This document shows, in pieces, positions 35,207 through 44,129 of a DNA stretch of 64,000 nt (positions are counted from its first letter, which is position 1; each line of letters starts with the position of its first letter). A program made the position numbers and the translations under genes. Where the stretch lies: positions 1 through 64,000 of the forward strand of contig CAVUFC010000027.1 in assembly GCA_963740605.1 (NCBI GenBank), read 5' to 3'. Below the pieces are notes generated by a model. It did no database searches. It was not told the DNA's origin and saw only the letters and a program-made list of their open reading frames with translations. This DNA comes from DASSUW01 sp963740605 (lineage in GTDB: Bacteria > Actinomycetota > Thermoleophilia > Solirubrobacterales > Solirubrobacteraceae).

Positions 35207-36172
35207 GTGATGCGCCTGGCGGTCCTCCTGTGCCTGGCCGTGCTCGCGTCCGGCTGCGGCGGTGGCGGCACCGACCGCCCGGACGAGGACGCGTCGTTGC
35301 TGCTCGACTTCACGCCGAACGCCGTGCACGCGGGGATCTACCTCGCGACCGAGCGCGACTACGACGGCGCCGAGGGTGTGACCCTGAAGATGCGCGCGCC
35401 GGGGGCGTCGACCGACGCGTTGAAGCTGCTCGAGGCCGGCCGTGTGGACATGGCCATCCTCGACATCCACGATCTCGCGCTGGCGCGCGAGCACGGTGCC
35501 GACATCGTCGGCGTGATGGCGCTCGTCCAGCAGCCGCTGGCTTCGCTGCTCGCCCAGCCGAGCATCCGCCGGCCTCGCGATCTCGAGGGCAAGAGGGCGG
35601 GCGTCAGCGGCCTGCCGTCCGACGTCGCCGTGCTGCGCTCGATCGTGCAGGGCGACGGCGGCGATCCCGACAACGTCAAGACCACGACGATCGGCTTCCA
35701 GGCCGTCAAGGCGCTGCTCGCCAAGCGCGTCGACGCCGCGACGGCGTTCTGGAACGTCGAGGGCGTTGCGCTGCAGGCCGAGCGGCCGGCGACGCAGGAG
35801 TTCCGGGTCGACCAGTTCGGCGCGCCGGCCTACCCCGAGCTCGTGCTGTGCGCGACGCGCCGGACGCTCGACGAGCAGCGCCCGGTGCTGCAGGCGACGG
35901 TCCGCGCGCTGCAGCGCGGCTACAACGAGACGCAGGTCGACCCGGAGAGCGCGCTCAGCGCGTTGCAGAAGGCCAACCCGGACCTCGACCGCAAAGTGGC
36001 GGGCGCGCAGCTCGACGCGGTCTCCCCCGCCTTCACCGCCGGGGCCGACGTCTACGGCCAGCTACGCGAGGACGTCCTGCAGAAGTGGGCGGCGTGGGAC
36101 CTCGAGTTCGGCATCGTGAAGAAGCCCATCGACGTCGGGGCGAGCTTCGACCTCGGCCTCGCCCAGCCGTAG
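35207..36172 (+). CDS. ABC substrate-binding lipoprotein, ThiY/NMT1-like
   Basis: 321 aa. A lipoprotein signal (LAVLLCLAVLASGC, cysteine near 18) leads into LLDFTPNAVHAGIYLATERD, the pyrimidine-binding signature of ThiY/NMT1-type proteins. AGRVDMAILDIHDLALAREHG near 77 and VKTTTIGFQAVKALLAKRVDAA near 146 continue the fold. It probably binds a pyrimidine or other small planar nutrient outside the cell. No permease, ATPase or TPP riboswitch is nearby, so it is an orphan. Divergent from fbiC. Confidence 0.85.
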   Translation: MMRLAVLLCLAVLASGCGGGGTDRPDEDASLLLDFTPNAVHAGIYLATERDYDGAEGVTLKMRAPGASTDALKLLEAGRVDMAILDIHDLALAREHGADIVGVMALVQQPLASLLAQPSIRRPRDLEGKRAGVSGLPSDVAVLRSIVQGDGGDPDNVKTTTIGFQAVKALLAKRVDAATAFWNVEGVALQAERPATQEFRVDQFGAPAYPELVLCATRRTLDEQRPVLQATVRALQRGYNETQVDPESALSALQKANPDLDRKVAGAQLDAVSPAFTAGADVYGQLREDVLQKWAAWDLEFGIVKKPIDVGASFDLGLAQP

Positions 36173-36519
36173 CGACGCCCGCGCAGGGTCATCCAGAGCA
36201 CGAGCCAGACGATCCACCACGCGGCCATCACGAGCGCCACGGTGATCACCGCCGCGATCACGACGAGCGCGAGCACGACACGCACCGACAGCTTGAGCGC
36301 GGTAAGCGCGACGCCGGCGTTGGAGCGGCGCGCGGGCGTGCCCGGGAGGTCGACGACGAGCCGCCGCAGGTCCCCGTAGGTCCGCGCACGCAACGCCCTG
36401 TGCAGGCGCTCCTCGAGCTCCTCCGGCTCGATCCGGCCCTCGACCGCTGCCTGGTGCAGCCGGTCGGCCACTGCGTCGCGGTCGGCGTCTGACGCTCGCA
36501 GGGTGGCGGACCGTGGCAT
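36052..36519 (-). CDS. DUF1707 domain membrane protein
   Basis: 155 aa. The N-terminal LRASDADRDAVADRLHQAAVEGRI...ELEERLHRAL (residues 7-46) is the DUF1707 helical domain common in actinobacteria, followed by RTYGDLRRLVVDLPG. Two close membrane helices then span about 73-112. The last 40 residues are read antisense to the ThiY-like gene (121-bp overlap) and look non-native (SRSHAAHFCRTSS), perhaps because an original stop was lost. The ATG is 6 bp after TACCGT (complement of 36526-36531). Confidence 0.8.
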   Translation of the reverse strand: MPRSATLRASDADRDAVADRLHQAAVEGRIEPEELEERLHRALRARTYGDLRRLVVDLPGTPARRSNAGVALTALKLSVRVVLALVVIAAVITVALVMAAWWIVWLVLWMTLRGRRYGWARPRSKLAPTSMGFFTMPNSRSHAAHFCRTSSRSWP

Positions 36520-36541
36520 GCCCTAACGGTACCGGGCCGCG

Positions 36542-37294
36542 CTAGGAGGTCAACGAACGTCGCTCGAGCAACAGCTCGATCCCGTCCAGCACGACCTCGA
36601 GGCCGCGCTCGAACCGCTCGGGATCGGTCGCGAGCTCGGCGACGCGCTCGAAGCCGCCGCGCAGGTCGTCGCCGGCAATCGCCTGCAGGCGCGGGAACTC
36701 CCCGGTCGCGAGTTGCCGCCCCATGTAGGCGACCACGGCGTCGAGGCGCTCCTTCGGCCCCTGATCCGCGCGACCGATGCCGCGCGTACGCATCGCGTGC
36801 CCGAACACGAAGTCGTCCATCAGCGCGGTGATCTCGAACTGGCCCGTGAGGTCGAGCCCGGTCCGCTCCGCGACCATCAGCGACTGCTCGACGTGGCGCA
36901 GCGCGTTCGGCCCGCCAACGCCCGGATCGTCCTCGCCGCCGATGAACTCGAACGTCCACGGGTGTTGCATGAACGAGCGGTACGTGCGGCGCGCGATCTG
37001 CGCCAGGCCCTCGCGCCAGTCGTCGCCGAGCTCGTCCTCGGGCACGAGCAGCTCGCCCATCACCGTGTCGTCCATCAGCGCCGCGAGCTCGCGCTTGTTC
37101 TTCACGTAGTGGTAGAGCGTCATCGTCCCGGCGCCGAGCTCGGCGGCGACGCGGCGCATCGTCACCGCCTCGAAGCCCTCCTCGTCGGCGATCTTCAGCG
37201 CCGCCGCCGCGATCCGCTCGCGCGTGTGCGCCGGCTTGCGCTCACCCGGCGCGGGCCGCGACCAGATCGGCGATGGATCCTCGGGACTTGACAC
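36542..37294 (-). CDS. TetR-family transcriptional repressor (TetR C-terminal type)
   Basis: 250 aa. The DNA-binding part is ERIAAAALKIADEEGFEAVTMRRVAAELG then GTMTLYHYVKNKREL (residues ~26-69). The C-terminal half resembles the tetracycline-repressor-type effector domain. The GTG start is 6 bp after TACGAT (complement of 37301-37306), so the transcript is probably leaderless. It faces a drug-type ABC exporter across a 28-bp gap containing a long dyad, and presumably represses both. Confidence 0.93.
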   Translation of the reverse strand: MSSPEDPSPIWSRPAPGERKPAHTRERIAAAALKIADEEGFEAVTMRRVAAELGAGTMTLYHYVKNKRELAALMDDTVMGELLVPEDELGDDWREGLAQIARRTYRSFMQHPWTFEFIGGEDDPGVGGPNALRHVEQSLMVAERTGLDLTGQFEITALMDDFVFGHAMRTRGIGRADQGPKERLDAVVAYMGRQLATGEFPRLQAIAGDDLRGGFERVAELATDPERFERGLEVVLDGIELLLERRSLTS

Positions 37295-37316
37295 TCGTAC
37301 ATCGTACTACTAAGCT
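37288..37316 (+). promoter_or_regulatory. Promoter of the ABC exporter, leaderless
   Basis: TTGACA (37288-37293) and TAAGCT (37311-37316) are 17 bp apart. The expected first transcribed base is about 37323, the A of the ATG, so the message would have no leader. Confidence 0.75.
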
Positions 37317-37333
37317 AGTCGTATGACGTACGA
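37295..37333. promoter_or_regulatory. Divergent TetR operator, 39-bp dyad
   Basis: Two 18-bp arms around AGC match at 15 positions; the left arm begins TCGTACATCGTAC and the right ends ATGACGTACGA. The dyad covers the spacer and -10 of the exporter promoter, its ATG, and the -10 box of tetR. Binding would shut both genes. Confidence 0.85.
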
Positions 37334-38294
37334 AGCTCCCATACAGCGTACGGCGACTGGCAAGGGCATCCTGGCCGAGGGCCTGGGCAAGCGGTTCGGC
37401 GACCTCTGGGCGCTCCGCGACCTGGACCTCGACATCCCCGCCGGGTCGGTCCTCGGACTGCTGGGCCACAACGGCGCCGGCAAGACCACCGCGGTCCGCA
37501 TCCTCACCACACTCGCCGTCCCCACCACCGGCAACGCGCAGGTCGCCGGCCACGACGTGGTCGCCGACGCGGCCGCCGTCCGCGCGAGCATCGGGCTCGC
37601 CGCGCAGGCCGCCACCGTCGACGGGCTGCTGACGGCCCGCCGCAATCTCGAGCTGGTCGGTCGCCTCTACCACCTCCCCCGCGCCGTCGCCCGGCAGCGC
37701 GCCGACGAGCTGCTCCAGCGGCTCGATCTGGCCGACGCCTCCGACCGGCTCGTGAAGACATTCTCGGGCGGCATGCGCCGCCGGCTCGACCTCGCCGCCA
37801 CGCTGGTGGCCGCGCCGCCGGTGCTGTTCCTCGACGAGCCGACCACCGGCCTGGACCCCGCCGGCCGCAACGACCTGTGGGACCTGCTGCGCGACCTCGT
37901 CCGCGACGGGACCACGATCCTCCTCACGACCCAGTACCTCGAAGAAGCCGACCGCCTCGCCGACAACATCGTCGTCCTCGACCACGGCCGCTCCATCGCC
38001 ACCGGGTCCCCGGACGCGCTGAAGGCGCGCATCGGCGGCGAGCGGATCGACGTCAAGGTCGCCGCGCTCGAGGACCTCCCCGCCGCCGAGGCCGCGCTCG
38101 CGCGGTTCGCCGACGGCACCTCGTCGATCGATGCGGACGCGCTCGTCGTGACCGTCCCGGTCGCCGCCGGCACGTCGCTGCTGGAAGTCGCGCGCGAGCT
38201 CGACAGCGCGAACGTCTCGGCGACCGACGTGCACCGCCGCGAGGCGACGCTCGACGACGTCTTCCTCTCCCTGACCACGAAGGTGGCCGCCTGA
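37323..38294 (+). CDS. Drug-type ABC exporter, ATP-binding protein (DrrA-like)
   Basis: 323 aa. Walker A GHNGAGKTT (residues ~49-57), signature FSGGMRRRLDLAATL (~147), Walker B VLFLDEPTTGLDP (~168) and switch LLTTQYLEEADRLAD are all intact. The C-terminal 90 residues form the DrrA-type accessory domain (REATLDDVFLSLT). It powers the membrane partner encoded next (TGATG overlap). Substrate is unknown; TetR control suggests a hydrophobic drug or toxin. Confidence 0.95.
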   Translation: MTYEAPIQRTATGKGILAEGLGKRFGDLWALRDLDLDIPAGSVLGLLGHNGAGKTTAVRILTTLAVPTTGNAQVAGHDVVADAAAVRASIGLAAQAATVDGLLTARRNLELVGRLYHLPRAVARQRADELLQRLDLADASDRLVKTFSGGMRRRLDLAATLVAAPPVLFLDEPTTGLDPAGRNDLWDLLRDLVRDGTTILLTTQYLEEADRLADNIVVLDHGRSIATGSPDALKARIGGERIDVKVAALEDLPAAEAALARFADGTSSIDADALVVTVPVAAGTSLLEVARELDSANVSATDVHRREATLDDVFLSLTTKVAA

Positions 38295-39106
38295 TGTCCA
38301 CTCTCGCACTCCGCACCCGCTGGCTCGTATCGGACAGCCTCGCGCTCGCCGGCCGCAACCTCGAGCACGTCCGCCAGATCCCCGAGAAGCTGCTCGACGT
38401 CACGTTGCAGCCGATCATGTTCGTGCTGCTGTTCACGTTCGTCTTCGGCGGCGTGATCGACGTCCCCGGCGGCGACTACACGAACTACCTGATCGGCGGC
38501 ATCCTCGTGCAGACCCTCGCCTTCGGGATGATGGGCCCCGGCGTGTCGATCGCCACCGACCTCGGCGAAGGGATGGTCGACCGCATCCGGTCGCTGCCCA
38601 CGTCGCGCTCCGCCTACCTCGTCGGGCACTTCCTGGCCGAACTGGCCGCCTCGTGCGTCGGCATCGCGATCCTGATGGCGACCGGCTTCGTCGTCGGCTG
38701 GAGCATCGACTCGAGCGTCATCGAGGCGATCGGCGGCGTCGGCCTGCTGGTCCTGTTCGCCGCGGCGATGATCTGGCTCGGCACGCTGATCGGCGTGATC
38801 GCGCGCTCGCCGGACGCCGTCCAGGGCTTCGCGTTCATGACCGTGTTCCCGCTGACGTTCCTCTCGAACGCCTTCGTCCCGGTCGCCGGGCTGCCCGATG
38901 GGCTGCGGCAGATCGCCGAGTGGAACCCGATCAGCTCGGTGGTCGCCGCCGTGCGCACGCTGTTCGGCAACCCGACGGCCACCCCGGCGGACGCGGCGTG
39001 GCCGCTCCAGCACCCCGTGATCTCCGCCGTGTTCTGGTCGGTCGCGTTCCTCGCGGTCGCCGCCCCGCTGACGATCTGGCTCTTCAAGCGGCGCACGACC
39101 GAGTAA
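38294..39106 (+). CDS. ABC-2 type exporter permease (DrrB-like)
   Basis: 270 aa with six membrane helices. The first cytoplasmic stretch RNLEHVRQIPEKLLDVTLQP (residues ~22-41) and the later FMTVFPLTFLSNAFVPVAGLP near 183 are typical ABC-2 signatures, and WNPISSVVAAVRTLF near 215 closes the family domain. It forms the channel for the DrrA-like ATPase. Start ATG overlaps its stop by 1-2 bp. Confidence 0.95.
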   Translation: MSTLALRTRWLVSDSLALAGRNLEHVRQIPEKLLDVTLQPIMFVLLFTFVFGGVIDVPGGDYTNYLIGGILVQTLAFGMMGPGVSIATDLGEGMVDRIRSLPTSRSAYLVGHFLAELAASCVGIAILMATGFVVGWSIDSSVIEAIGGVGLLVLFAAAMIWLGTLIGVIARSPDAVQGFAFMTVFPLTFLSNAFVPVAGLPDGLRQIAEWNPISSVVAAVRTLFGNPTATPADAAWPLQHPVISAVFWSVAFLAVAAPLTIWLFKRRTTE

Positions 39107-39150
39107 GGGCTTCTTAGCCTTCCCCTACTCGGAGCGGGCATGCTGGTGCC

Positions 39151-40392
39151 GTGTGGCGCTGGCTGCTCGGGGGTCTTGCGGTGGTGGTCGTGGCTGTCGC
39201 CGTGCTCGTCGCTTCGAGCGGGCCCGGCGACAGCGCCGGCCATCACTCCGGCGGCACCGAAGACTCCGTCGAGACGGACCTCGCCGCCCTCCAGCGTTTC
39301 GCCGACTCCGGCGGCGGGACGCGAGCGTCCGGGACGCCCGGCGACCGCGCCACCGGCGCGTACCTGGCCGAGCGCTTGAAGAAGGCCGGCTACCGCGTCA
39401 CGGTCGACCCGTTCACGGTCCCGTTCTACGAGGAGCGGCGGCCGCCGCGGGTGCAGATCGACGGCAAGCCGCTGCGCGCGATCCGCACGCTGCAGTTCTC
39501 GCCGTCGGGACATGCCTCCGGGCGGATCCGCGCCGCGGGCCTCGGCTGCTCCGCCGGCGATTTCGCCGGCTTCCAGGCCGGTGACATTGCCCTGATCAAG
39601 CGCGGCGACTGCTTCTTCTTCCAGAAGGCCGCGTTCGCGCGGCGGGCGGGCGCGGTGGCCGCGCTGATGGTCAACGACGGGCCGAAGCCCACGCCCGGCT
39701 CGCTGTTCCGGTTCGGCCGCGGGATCCCCGTCGTCGGCCTCGGCCGCGACACGGGTGCCGGTCTCGCCGGCCATCGGGCGCTGGTTGACGTGCGGGCGAG
39801 TGCCGGCCGGCGGCGGACGAGCAACGTGATCGGCGAGATCGGGCCGGAAGACGCCACCCGCGTGGTCATGGCCGGGGGCCATCGCGACTCCGTCCCGGCC
39901 GGCCCGGGCATGAACGACGACGGCAGCGGCGTGGTCGCGCTGCTGTCGATGGTCGACCGCTTCCCGGCCGGTCGGCTGCCCCCACACACCGCCCTGCGGA
40001 TCGCGTTCTGGGGCGGCGAGGAGCTCGGCCTGCTCGGCTCGCGCCACTACGTCAACCGGTTGTCGGCGAGCGAGCGCCAGCGGATCGCCGCCTACCTCAA
40101 CCTCGACATGGTCGCCAGCCCGGGCGCGAAGGTCGCGGTCTACGACAGCCAGAACCGGATCGAGGCCACCTACCGCCGTCACCTCCCGCCGAAGGCCCCG
40201 CAGGTCCGCCTGATCGGCGACTCCGACCACGCGTCGTTCGAGGCCCGCAGCATCCCCGCCGGCGGGATCTTCACCGGCCTCGACGACTGCTACCACCAAC
40301 CCTGCGACACGATCAAGAACGTCGACCGCAAGGTGCTCGCAACCTCGATCACCGCGACCGAGGGCACGCTCGTCGATCTGCTGGCACGCTGA
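39151..40392 (+). CDS. M28-family aminopeptidase with PA domain, membrane-anchored
   Basis: 413 aa. One N-terminal membrane helix (WLLGGLAVVVVAVAVLV) is followed by a protease-associated insert (about 110-200, including IALIKRGDCFFFQKAAFA) and the zinc-peptidase core. All zinc and catalytic motifs are visible: GGHRDSVPAGPGMNDDGSG near 249, WGGEELGLLGSRHY near 289, LNLDMVASPGAK near 317 and CYHQPCDTIKN near 379. Outside the membrane it releases N-terminal residues from peptides. GTG start; 45 bp after the exporter. Element D follows its stop. Confidence 0.92.
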   Translation: MWRWLLGGLAVVVVAVAVLVASSGPGDSAGHHSGGTEDSVETDLAALQRFADSGGGTRASGTPGDRATGAYLAERLKKAGYRVTVDPFTVPFYEERRPPRVQIDGKPLRAIRTLQFSPSGHASGRIRAAGLGCSAGDFAGFQAGDIALIKRGDCFFFQKAAFARRAGAVAALMVNDGPKPTPGSLFRFGRGIPVVGLGRDTGAGLAGHRALVDVRASAGRRRTSNVIGEIGPEDATRVVMAGGHRDSVPAGPGMNDDGSGVVALLSMVDRFPAGRLPPHTALRIAFWGGEELGLLGSRHYVNRLSASERQRIAAYLNLDMVASPGAKVAVYDSQNRIEATYRRHLPPKAPQVRLIGDSDHASFEARSIPAGGIFTGLDDCYHQPCDTIKNVDRKVLATSITATEGTLVDLLAR

Positions 40393-40398
40393 ACTTCC

Positions 40399-40527
40399 AA
40401 CCGCGGCATTGACGGCGGCGGGTTCGGCCCCTCACCGGGTCGAGTGTGAAGTTGTTCAGCCTGAGGCTGAAGAACTTCACACTCGACCGTGCGGCCGGCT
40501 CCCTCGCCGCCCTACCCAGGCGCAGTT
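40399..40527. repeat. Intergenic palindromic element, copy D (R-to-L, inverted)
   Basis: The left end AACCGCGGCATTGACGGCGG is the R-type terminus and the right end CCTACCCAGGCGCAGTT is the complement of the L-type terminus, so this copy is reversed. The core (40439-40487) is a 49-bp palindrome with one mismatch; its arm starts GTCGAGTGTGAAGTT and continues TTCAGCCT. It lies 6 bp after the M28 stop and 8 bp from the KorB stop. Confidence 0.9.
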
Positions 40528-40535
40528 CGGTCGCG

Positions 40536-41534
40536 CTAAGCGACGGTCCAGGCGTCGGAGCCGTGCAGCAGGTCGGCCAATGCGCCTGGAGCAAGCCGCG
40601 AACGCGCGTCGGCGATCTTGCGGCCGGCCTCGGTGATCCCCACCGGGCGGTCGACGGCGCGGAAGACGCCGATCGGCGTCGGGTCGCTCGGGGACTCGGC
40701 GAGGCGGGCGAGCGCGAACGCCAGCGTCGGGTCGTCGCGGTGGGCGTCGTGGACCACGAGGTCGTGGCGGCCTGAGGCCACGATCGCCAGCGAGCCGTCG
40801 GCGTCGCGGGCGACGCCGTGCTCGCCGTCGGGCCCGAAGCGGATCGGCTCGCCGTGCACGAGCGGGATGCGGTTGAAGGCCGCGCGGTCCTTCTCGGTCA
40901 GCGCGAAGAAGGCCCCGTCGTTGAACACCGGGCAGTTCTGGTAGATCTCGACGAACGCGCTGCCCTCGTGCTCGGCGGCGGCGCGGAGGACGTCGGTCAT
41001 GTGATGGCGGTCGCGGTCGACAGTGCGGGCGACAAACGTCGCCCCCGCGCCGAGCACCAGCGCGAGCGGGTTGAACGGCGAGTCCGCGGAGCCGAACGGC
41101 GTCGACTTCGTGACCATCCCGCGCGCGGAGGTCGGCGACGCCTGCCCCTTCGTGAGCCCGTAGACCTGGTTGTTGAACATCAGGATCTTCAGCGGGACGT
41201 TGCGGCGCAGCGCGTGGATCAGGTGGTTGCCGCCGATCGACAGCGCGTCGCCGTCGCCGGTTGCGACCCAGATCGAGAGGTCGGTGCGGGCGGCGGCGAG
41301 GCCGGTGGCGAGCGCGGGCGCACGGCCGTGGATGCCGTGCATCCCGTACGTGTCCATGTAGTAGGCGAAGCGGCCGGCGCAGCCGATGCCGGACACGAAC
41401 ACGACCTTGTGCGGCGGGATGCCGAGCTCGGGCATCAGCTGCTGGACCGACGAGAGCACCGCGTAGTCGCCGCAGCCCGGGCACCAGCGCGTCTCCTGGT
41501 CGGACGTGAAGTCCTTCTTCGTGAGCGTCCTCAC
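40536..41534 (-). CDS. korB: 2-oxoacid:ferredoxin oxidoreductase, beta subunit
   Basis: 332 aa. RWCPGCGDYAVLSSVQQ (residues 16-32) and GIGCAGRFAYYMDTYGMHGIHGR near 49 hold the iron-sulfur cysteines and the thiamine-diphosphate region. VATGDGDALSIGGNHLIHALRRN (near 91) is the metal-diphosphate motif. It makes acyl-CoA, CO2 and reduced ferredoxin, most likely from 2-oxoglutarate. It overlaps korA by 4 bp. Oxygen-tolerant versions supply the TCA cycle in some actinobacteria. Confidence 0.95.
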   Translation of the reverse strand: MRTLTKKDFTSDQETRWCPGCGDYAVLSSVQQLMPELGIPPHKVVFVSGIGCAGRFAYYMDTYGMHGIHGRAPALATGLAAARTDLSIWVATGDGDALSIGGNHLIHALRRNVPLKILMFNNQVYGLTKGQASPTSARGMVTKSTPFGSADSPFNPLALVLGAGATFVARTVDRDRHHMTDVLRAAAEHEGSAFVEIYQNCPVFNDGAFFALTEKDRAAFNRIPLVHGEPIRFGPDGEHGVARDADGSLAIVASGRHDLVVHDAHRDDPTLAFALARLAESPSDPTPIGVFRAVDRPVGITEAGRKIADARSRLAPGALADLLHGSDAWTVA

Positions 41535-43369
41535 AGCAGCGCCTCGATCTCGCGTTCGAGCTCGGCCGCGAACAGCGGCGTGCCCTCGAGCTTGGTGTAG
41601 CTCTCGACGTCGACGAGGAACTCGCCTCGCAGCAGCCGCGCGAGCTGGCCGCTGTTCATCTCCGGCACCAGCACGCGCTCGTAGCGGTGCAGGACCTCGC
41701 CGAGGTTGATCGGGAGCGGATGCAGGTGATGCAGGTGGGCGGTCGCGACGGCGTGGCCGTTCGTGCGCACGCGGCGCGCGGCGGCGCGAATCGCGCCCAG
41801 GCTCGAGCCCCAGCCGAGCACGAGCACCTCAGCGCCTTCGTCCCCGTCGACCTCGAGCGGCGGGAGCTCGCACGCGATGCCGCCGACCTTGTCAGCACGG
41901 ACGCGCGTCATGTGCGCGTGGTTCACACCGTCGTAGGAGATGTCGCCGGTCACGTCCTGCTTCTCGAGGCCGCCGATGCGGTGCGCGAGCCCCGGCGTGC
42001 CCGGCACGGCCCACGGACGCGCGCCCTTCTCGTCACGCGCGTAGGGCTGGAAATCCTCCATCGGCTCCGCGAGGTCAGGGTCGATCGGCGGCAGCGCGTT
42101 GGCGTCCGGGATCCGCCACGGCTCGCTCGAGTTGGCGAGGAACAGGTCCGACAGCAGGATCACCGGCGTGCGGTAGTGCACGGCGATCCGCGCCGCCTCG
42201 TAGGCGGCCTCGAAGCACTGGCCGGGAGTCGCGGCGGCGACGACGGGCACCGGCGACTCGCCGTGCCGCCCGTGGATCGCCATCAGCAGATCCGACTGCT
42301 CGGTCTTGGTCGGCATGCCCGTCGACGGCCCCGCTCGCTGGACGTCGATCACCACCATCGGCAGCTCGAGCATCGCCGCGAGCCCGATCGTCTCGGCCTT
42401 GAGGTCCATGCCCGGGCCGCTCGTCGCGGTGACGCCGAGCGCACCGCCGAACGCCGCCCCCAACGCCATCCCGGCCGCCGCGATCTCGTCCTCGGCCTGG
42501 ATCGTCCGGACACCCATCTCCTGATGGCGGGCGAGCTCGTGCAGCAACTCGGAGGCCGGCGTGATCGGGTAGCTCGCGAGCACCAGCGGCAGGCCCGAGC
42601 GGACGCTCGCGGCAATCAACCCGAGCGCGGTCGCGACCGTGCCGTTGATGTTGCGGTAGGTGCCGGCGGGCACGTCGGTCGCCGGGTCGACCTTGTACTG
42701 GACGTCGATCAGCTCGGACGTCTCGCCGAAGTTCCAGCCCGCACGGAACGCGGCCAGGTTGGCCTCCAGCGGTCCGGGCTTGTTGACGAACTTGCGCCGC
42801 AGCCAATCCTCGGTCGGCGCCGTCGGCCGGTCATAGAGCCACGACACGACGCCGAGCGCGAACAGGTTCTTGGCGCGGCCGGCGTCACGCGTCGAGACAC
42901 CCTCCATCGCCTCGACCGCGCTCGCGGTCAGCGACGTCATCGGGATCCGGATCAGGTGGTAGCCGTCGAGCGAGGCGTCCTCGAGCGGGTTGGTCTCGTA
43001 GCCGGCCTTCTGCAGGTTGCGCTTGCTGAACGCGTCCTCGTTGGCGATCACGGTGCCGGCGCGGGCGAGCGCCGGCAGCTCGCTGCGCAGCGCGGCGGGG
43101 TTCATCGCCACCAGCACATCGGGCTCGTCGCCGGGCGTGAGGATGTCGCGCGACGCGAAGTGGATCTGGAACGCCGACACCCCGGCGAGCGTGCCCGCGG
43201 GGGCGCGGATCTCGGCCGGGAAGCTCGGCAACGTCGCGAAGTCGTTCCCGTGCTCGGCCGTCGCCTCGGTGAAGCGCGTGCCCGCCAGCTGCATCCCGTC
43301 GCCCGAGTCGCCCGCAAAACGGACGATCACCCTCCGTCTCTCCTTGACGAGGCCTCTAGGCGCGGACAT
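41531..43369 (-). CDS. korA: 2-oxoacid:ferredoxin oxidoreductase, fused gamma-alpha subunit
   Basis: 612 aa from the ATG at 43369. The gamma part comes first (VRFAGDSGDGMQLAGTRFTEA near 15, PAEIRAPAG near 51), followed by the alpha part (ASYPITPASELLHEL near 237, TATSGPGMDLKAET near 284, VQRAGPSTGMPTKTEQSDLL near 316). The fused arrangement is that of aerobic KorA. It carries the pyruvate/2-oxoglutarate binding side and works with KorB. Its start lies 52 bp upstream of the unrelated receiver-like gene's stop. Confidence 0.95.
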   Translation of the reverse strand: MSAPRGLVKERRRVIVRFAGDSGDGMQLAGTRFTEATAEHGNDFATLPSFPAEIRAPAGTLAGVSAFQIHFASRDILTPGDEPDVLVAMNPAALRSELPALARAGTVIANEDAFSKRNLQKAGYETNPLEDASLDGYHLIRIPMTSLTASAVEAMEGVSTRDAGRAKNLFALGVVSWLYDRPTAPTEDWLRRKFVNKPGPLEANLAAFRAGWNFGETSELIDVQYKVDPATDVPAGTYRNINGTVATALGLIAASVRSGLPLVLASYPITPASELLHELARHQEMGVRTIQAEDEIAAAGMALGAAFGGALGVTATSGPGMDLKAETIGLAAMLELPMVVIDVQRAGPSTGMPTKTEQSDLLMAIHGRHGESPVPVVAAATPGQCFEAAYEAARIAVHYRTPVILLSDLFLANSSEPWRIPDANALPPIDPDLAEPMEDFQPYARDEKGARPWAVPGTPGLAHRIGGLEKQDVTGDISYDGVNHAHMTRVRADKVGGIACELPPLEVDGDEGAEVLVLGWGSSLGAIRAAARRVRTNGHAVATAHLHHLHPLPINLGEVLHRYERVLVPEMNSGQLARLLRGEFLVDVESYTKLEGTPLFAAELEREIEALL

Positions 43370-43403
43370 GTGCTTTTGCGGAGTGTGACACGACGAACGG
43401 CGA

Positions 43404-43751
43404 CTACGCCGCGAGGCGCTCGACGAGCTGGGCGCCCTCGCGCGCCATGCGCGAACGGGGGACCACAAGATCGAACCCGCCGGCCTGCGCACGGTTACGC
43501 GTGTCGGCGTCGACGTGCGAATAGACGCCCAACGTGCGGGTTCCCCCGAGCTCGCCGGCCGCACGCAGCGCCTCGACGAGGGCGACTCCGTCGAACGTCC
43601 CGGCGGCGAGGTCGACGATCAGCACATCCACCCCGGCGGGTCGGACGTCGGCGCCGCCGCTGAGCGTCGCGTCGTGCCCGGCCGCACGCAGCATGCCGAG
43701 CACGTTGGAACCGAGGAGCAGGTCGTCGAAGACGGCGACGACGCGAGCCAC
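43404..43751 (-). CDS. Degenerate response-regulator receiver-like protein
   Basis: 115 aa consisting of a single alpha/beta domain: VVAVFDDLLLGSNVLGMLRAAG at the start, VDVLIVDLAAGTFDG with the central aspartate near 47, and GGTRTLGVYSHVDADT near 70. The fold resembles a receiver domain, but there is no lysine in the usual place and no output domain. It may bind a partner rather than take part in phosphotransfer. The start overlaps the next gene's stop by 1 bp, so the two form a unit. Confidence 0.65.
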   Translation of the reverse strand: MARVVAVFDDLLLGSNVLGMLRAAGHDATLSGGADVRPAGVDVLIVDLAAGTFDGVALVEALRAAGELGGTRTLGVYSHVDADTRNRAQAGGFDLVVPRSRMAREGAQLVERLAA

Positions 43752-44110
43752 TACTGCGCGCGCAGCTTCCGGAACTCGCGCCGGAACGACTCCGGGCGGC
43801 CCCAGTCCTGGATCGTCTCGACACGCCCCTCACGCACCTCGCGCAGCACGAGCTCGCCGGCGATGCCCGCGTCGTCGAGCAGCTTGAGCGTGCCGTGCGT
43901 GGTCGGCGCGGACGCCGCGTGGCCGAACCGGTGCGCGACGAGCAGATGCCAGTGCCAATCGTGCATCGAATAGGGCTGCGCGTTGCAGGTCACGAGGAGG
44001 GTCGCCGCGTCGATGTAGCGGTCCTCCTGCACGCGCAGATCGAGCTCGAGGTCGGTCCAGTCGGACGGCAGCGAGTCGACGATCTCCTGGAAGGTCTCCG
44101 CAAGCGGCAT
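43751..44110 (-). CDS. Conserved hypothetical protein, upstream partner of receiver-like gene
   Basis: 119 aa, soluble, with no membrane segment. A tryptophan-rich middle (YSMHDWHWHLLVAHRFGHAAS near 48-68) follows an acidic first part and precedes helix EGRVETIQDWGRPESFRREF. I do not recognise a family. It is divergent from the small gene at 44130 and upstream of the receiver-like gene (1-bp overlap). Confidence 0.6.
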   Translation of the reverse strand: MPLAETFQEIVDSLPSDWTDLELDLRVQEDRYIDAATLLVTCNAQPYSMHDWHWHLLVAHRFGHAASAPTTHGTLKLLDDAGIAGELVLREVREGRVETIQDWGRPESFRREFRKLRAQ

Positions 44111-44129
44111 GATTCGCGGGACAGGCTAC

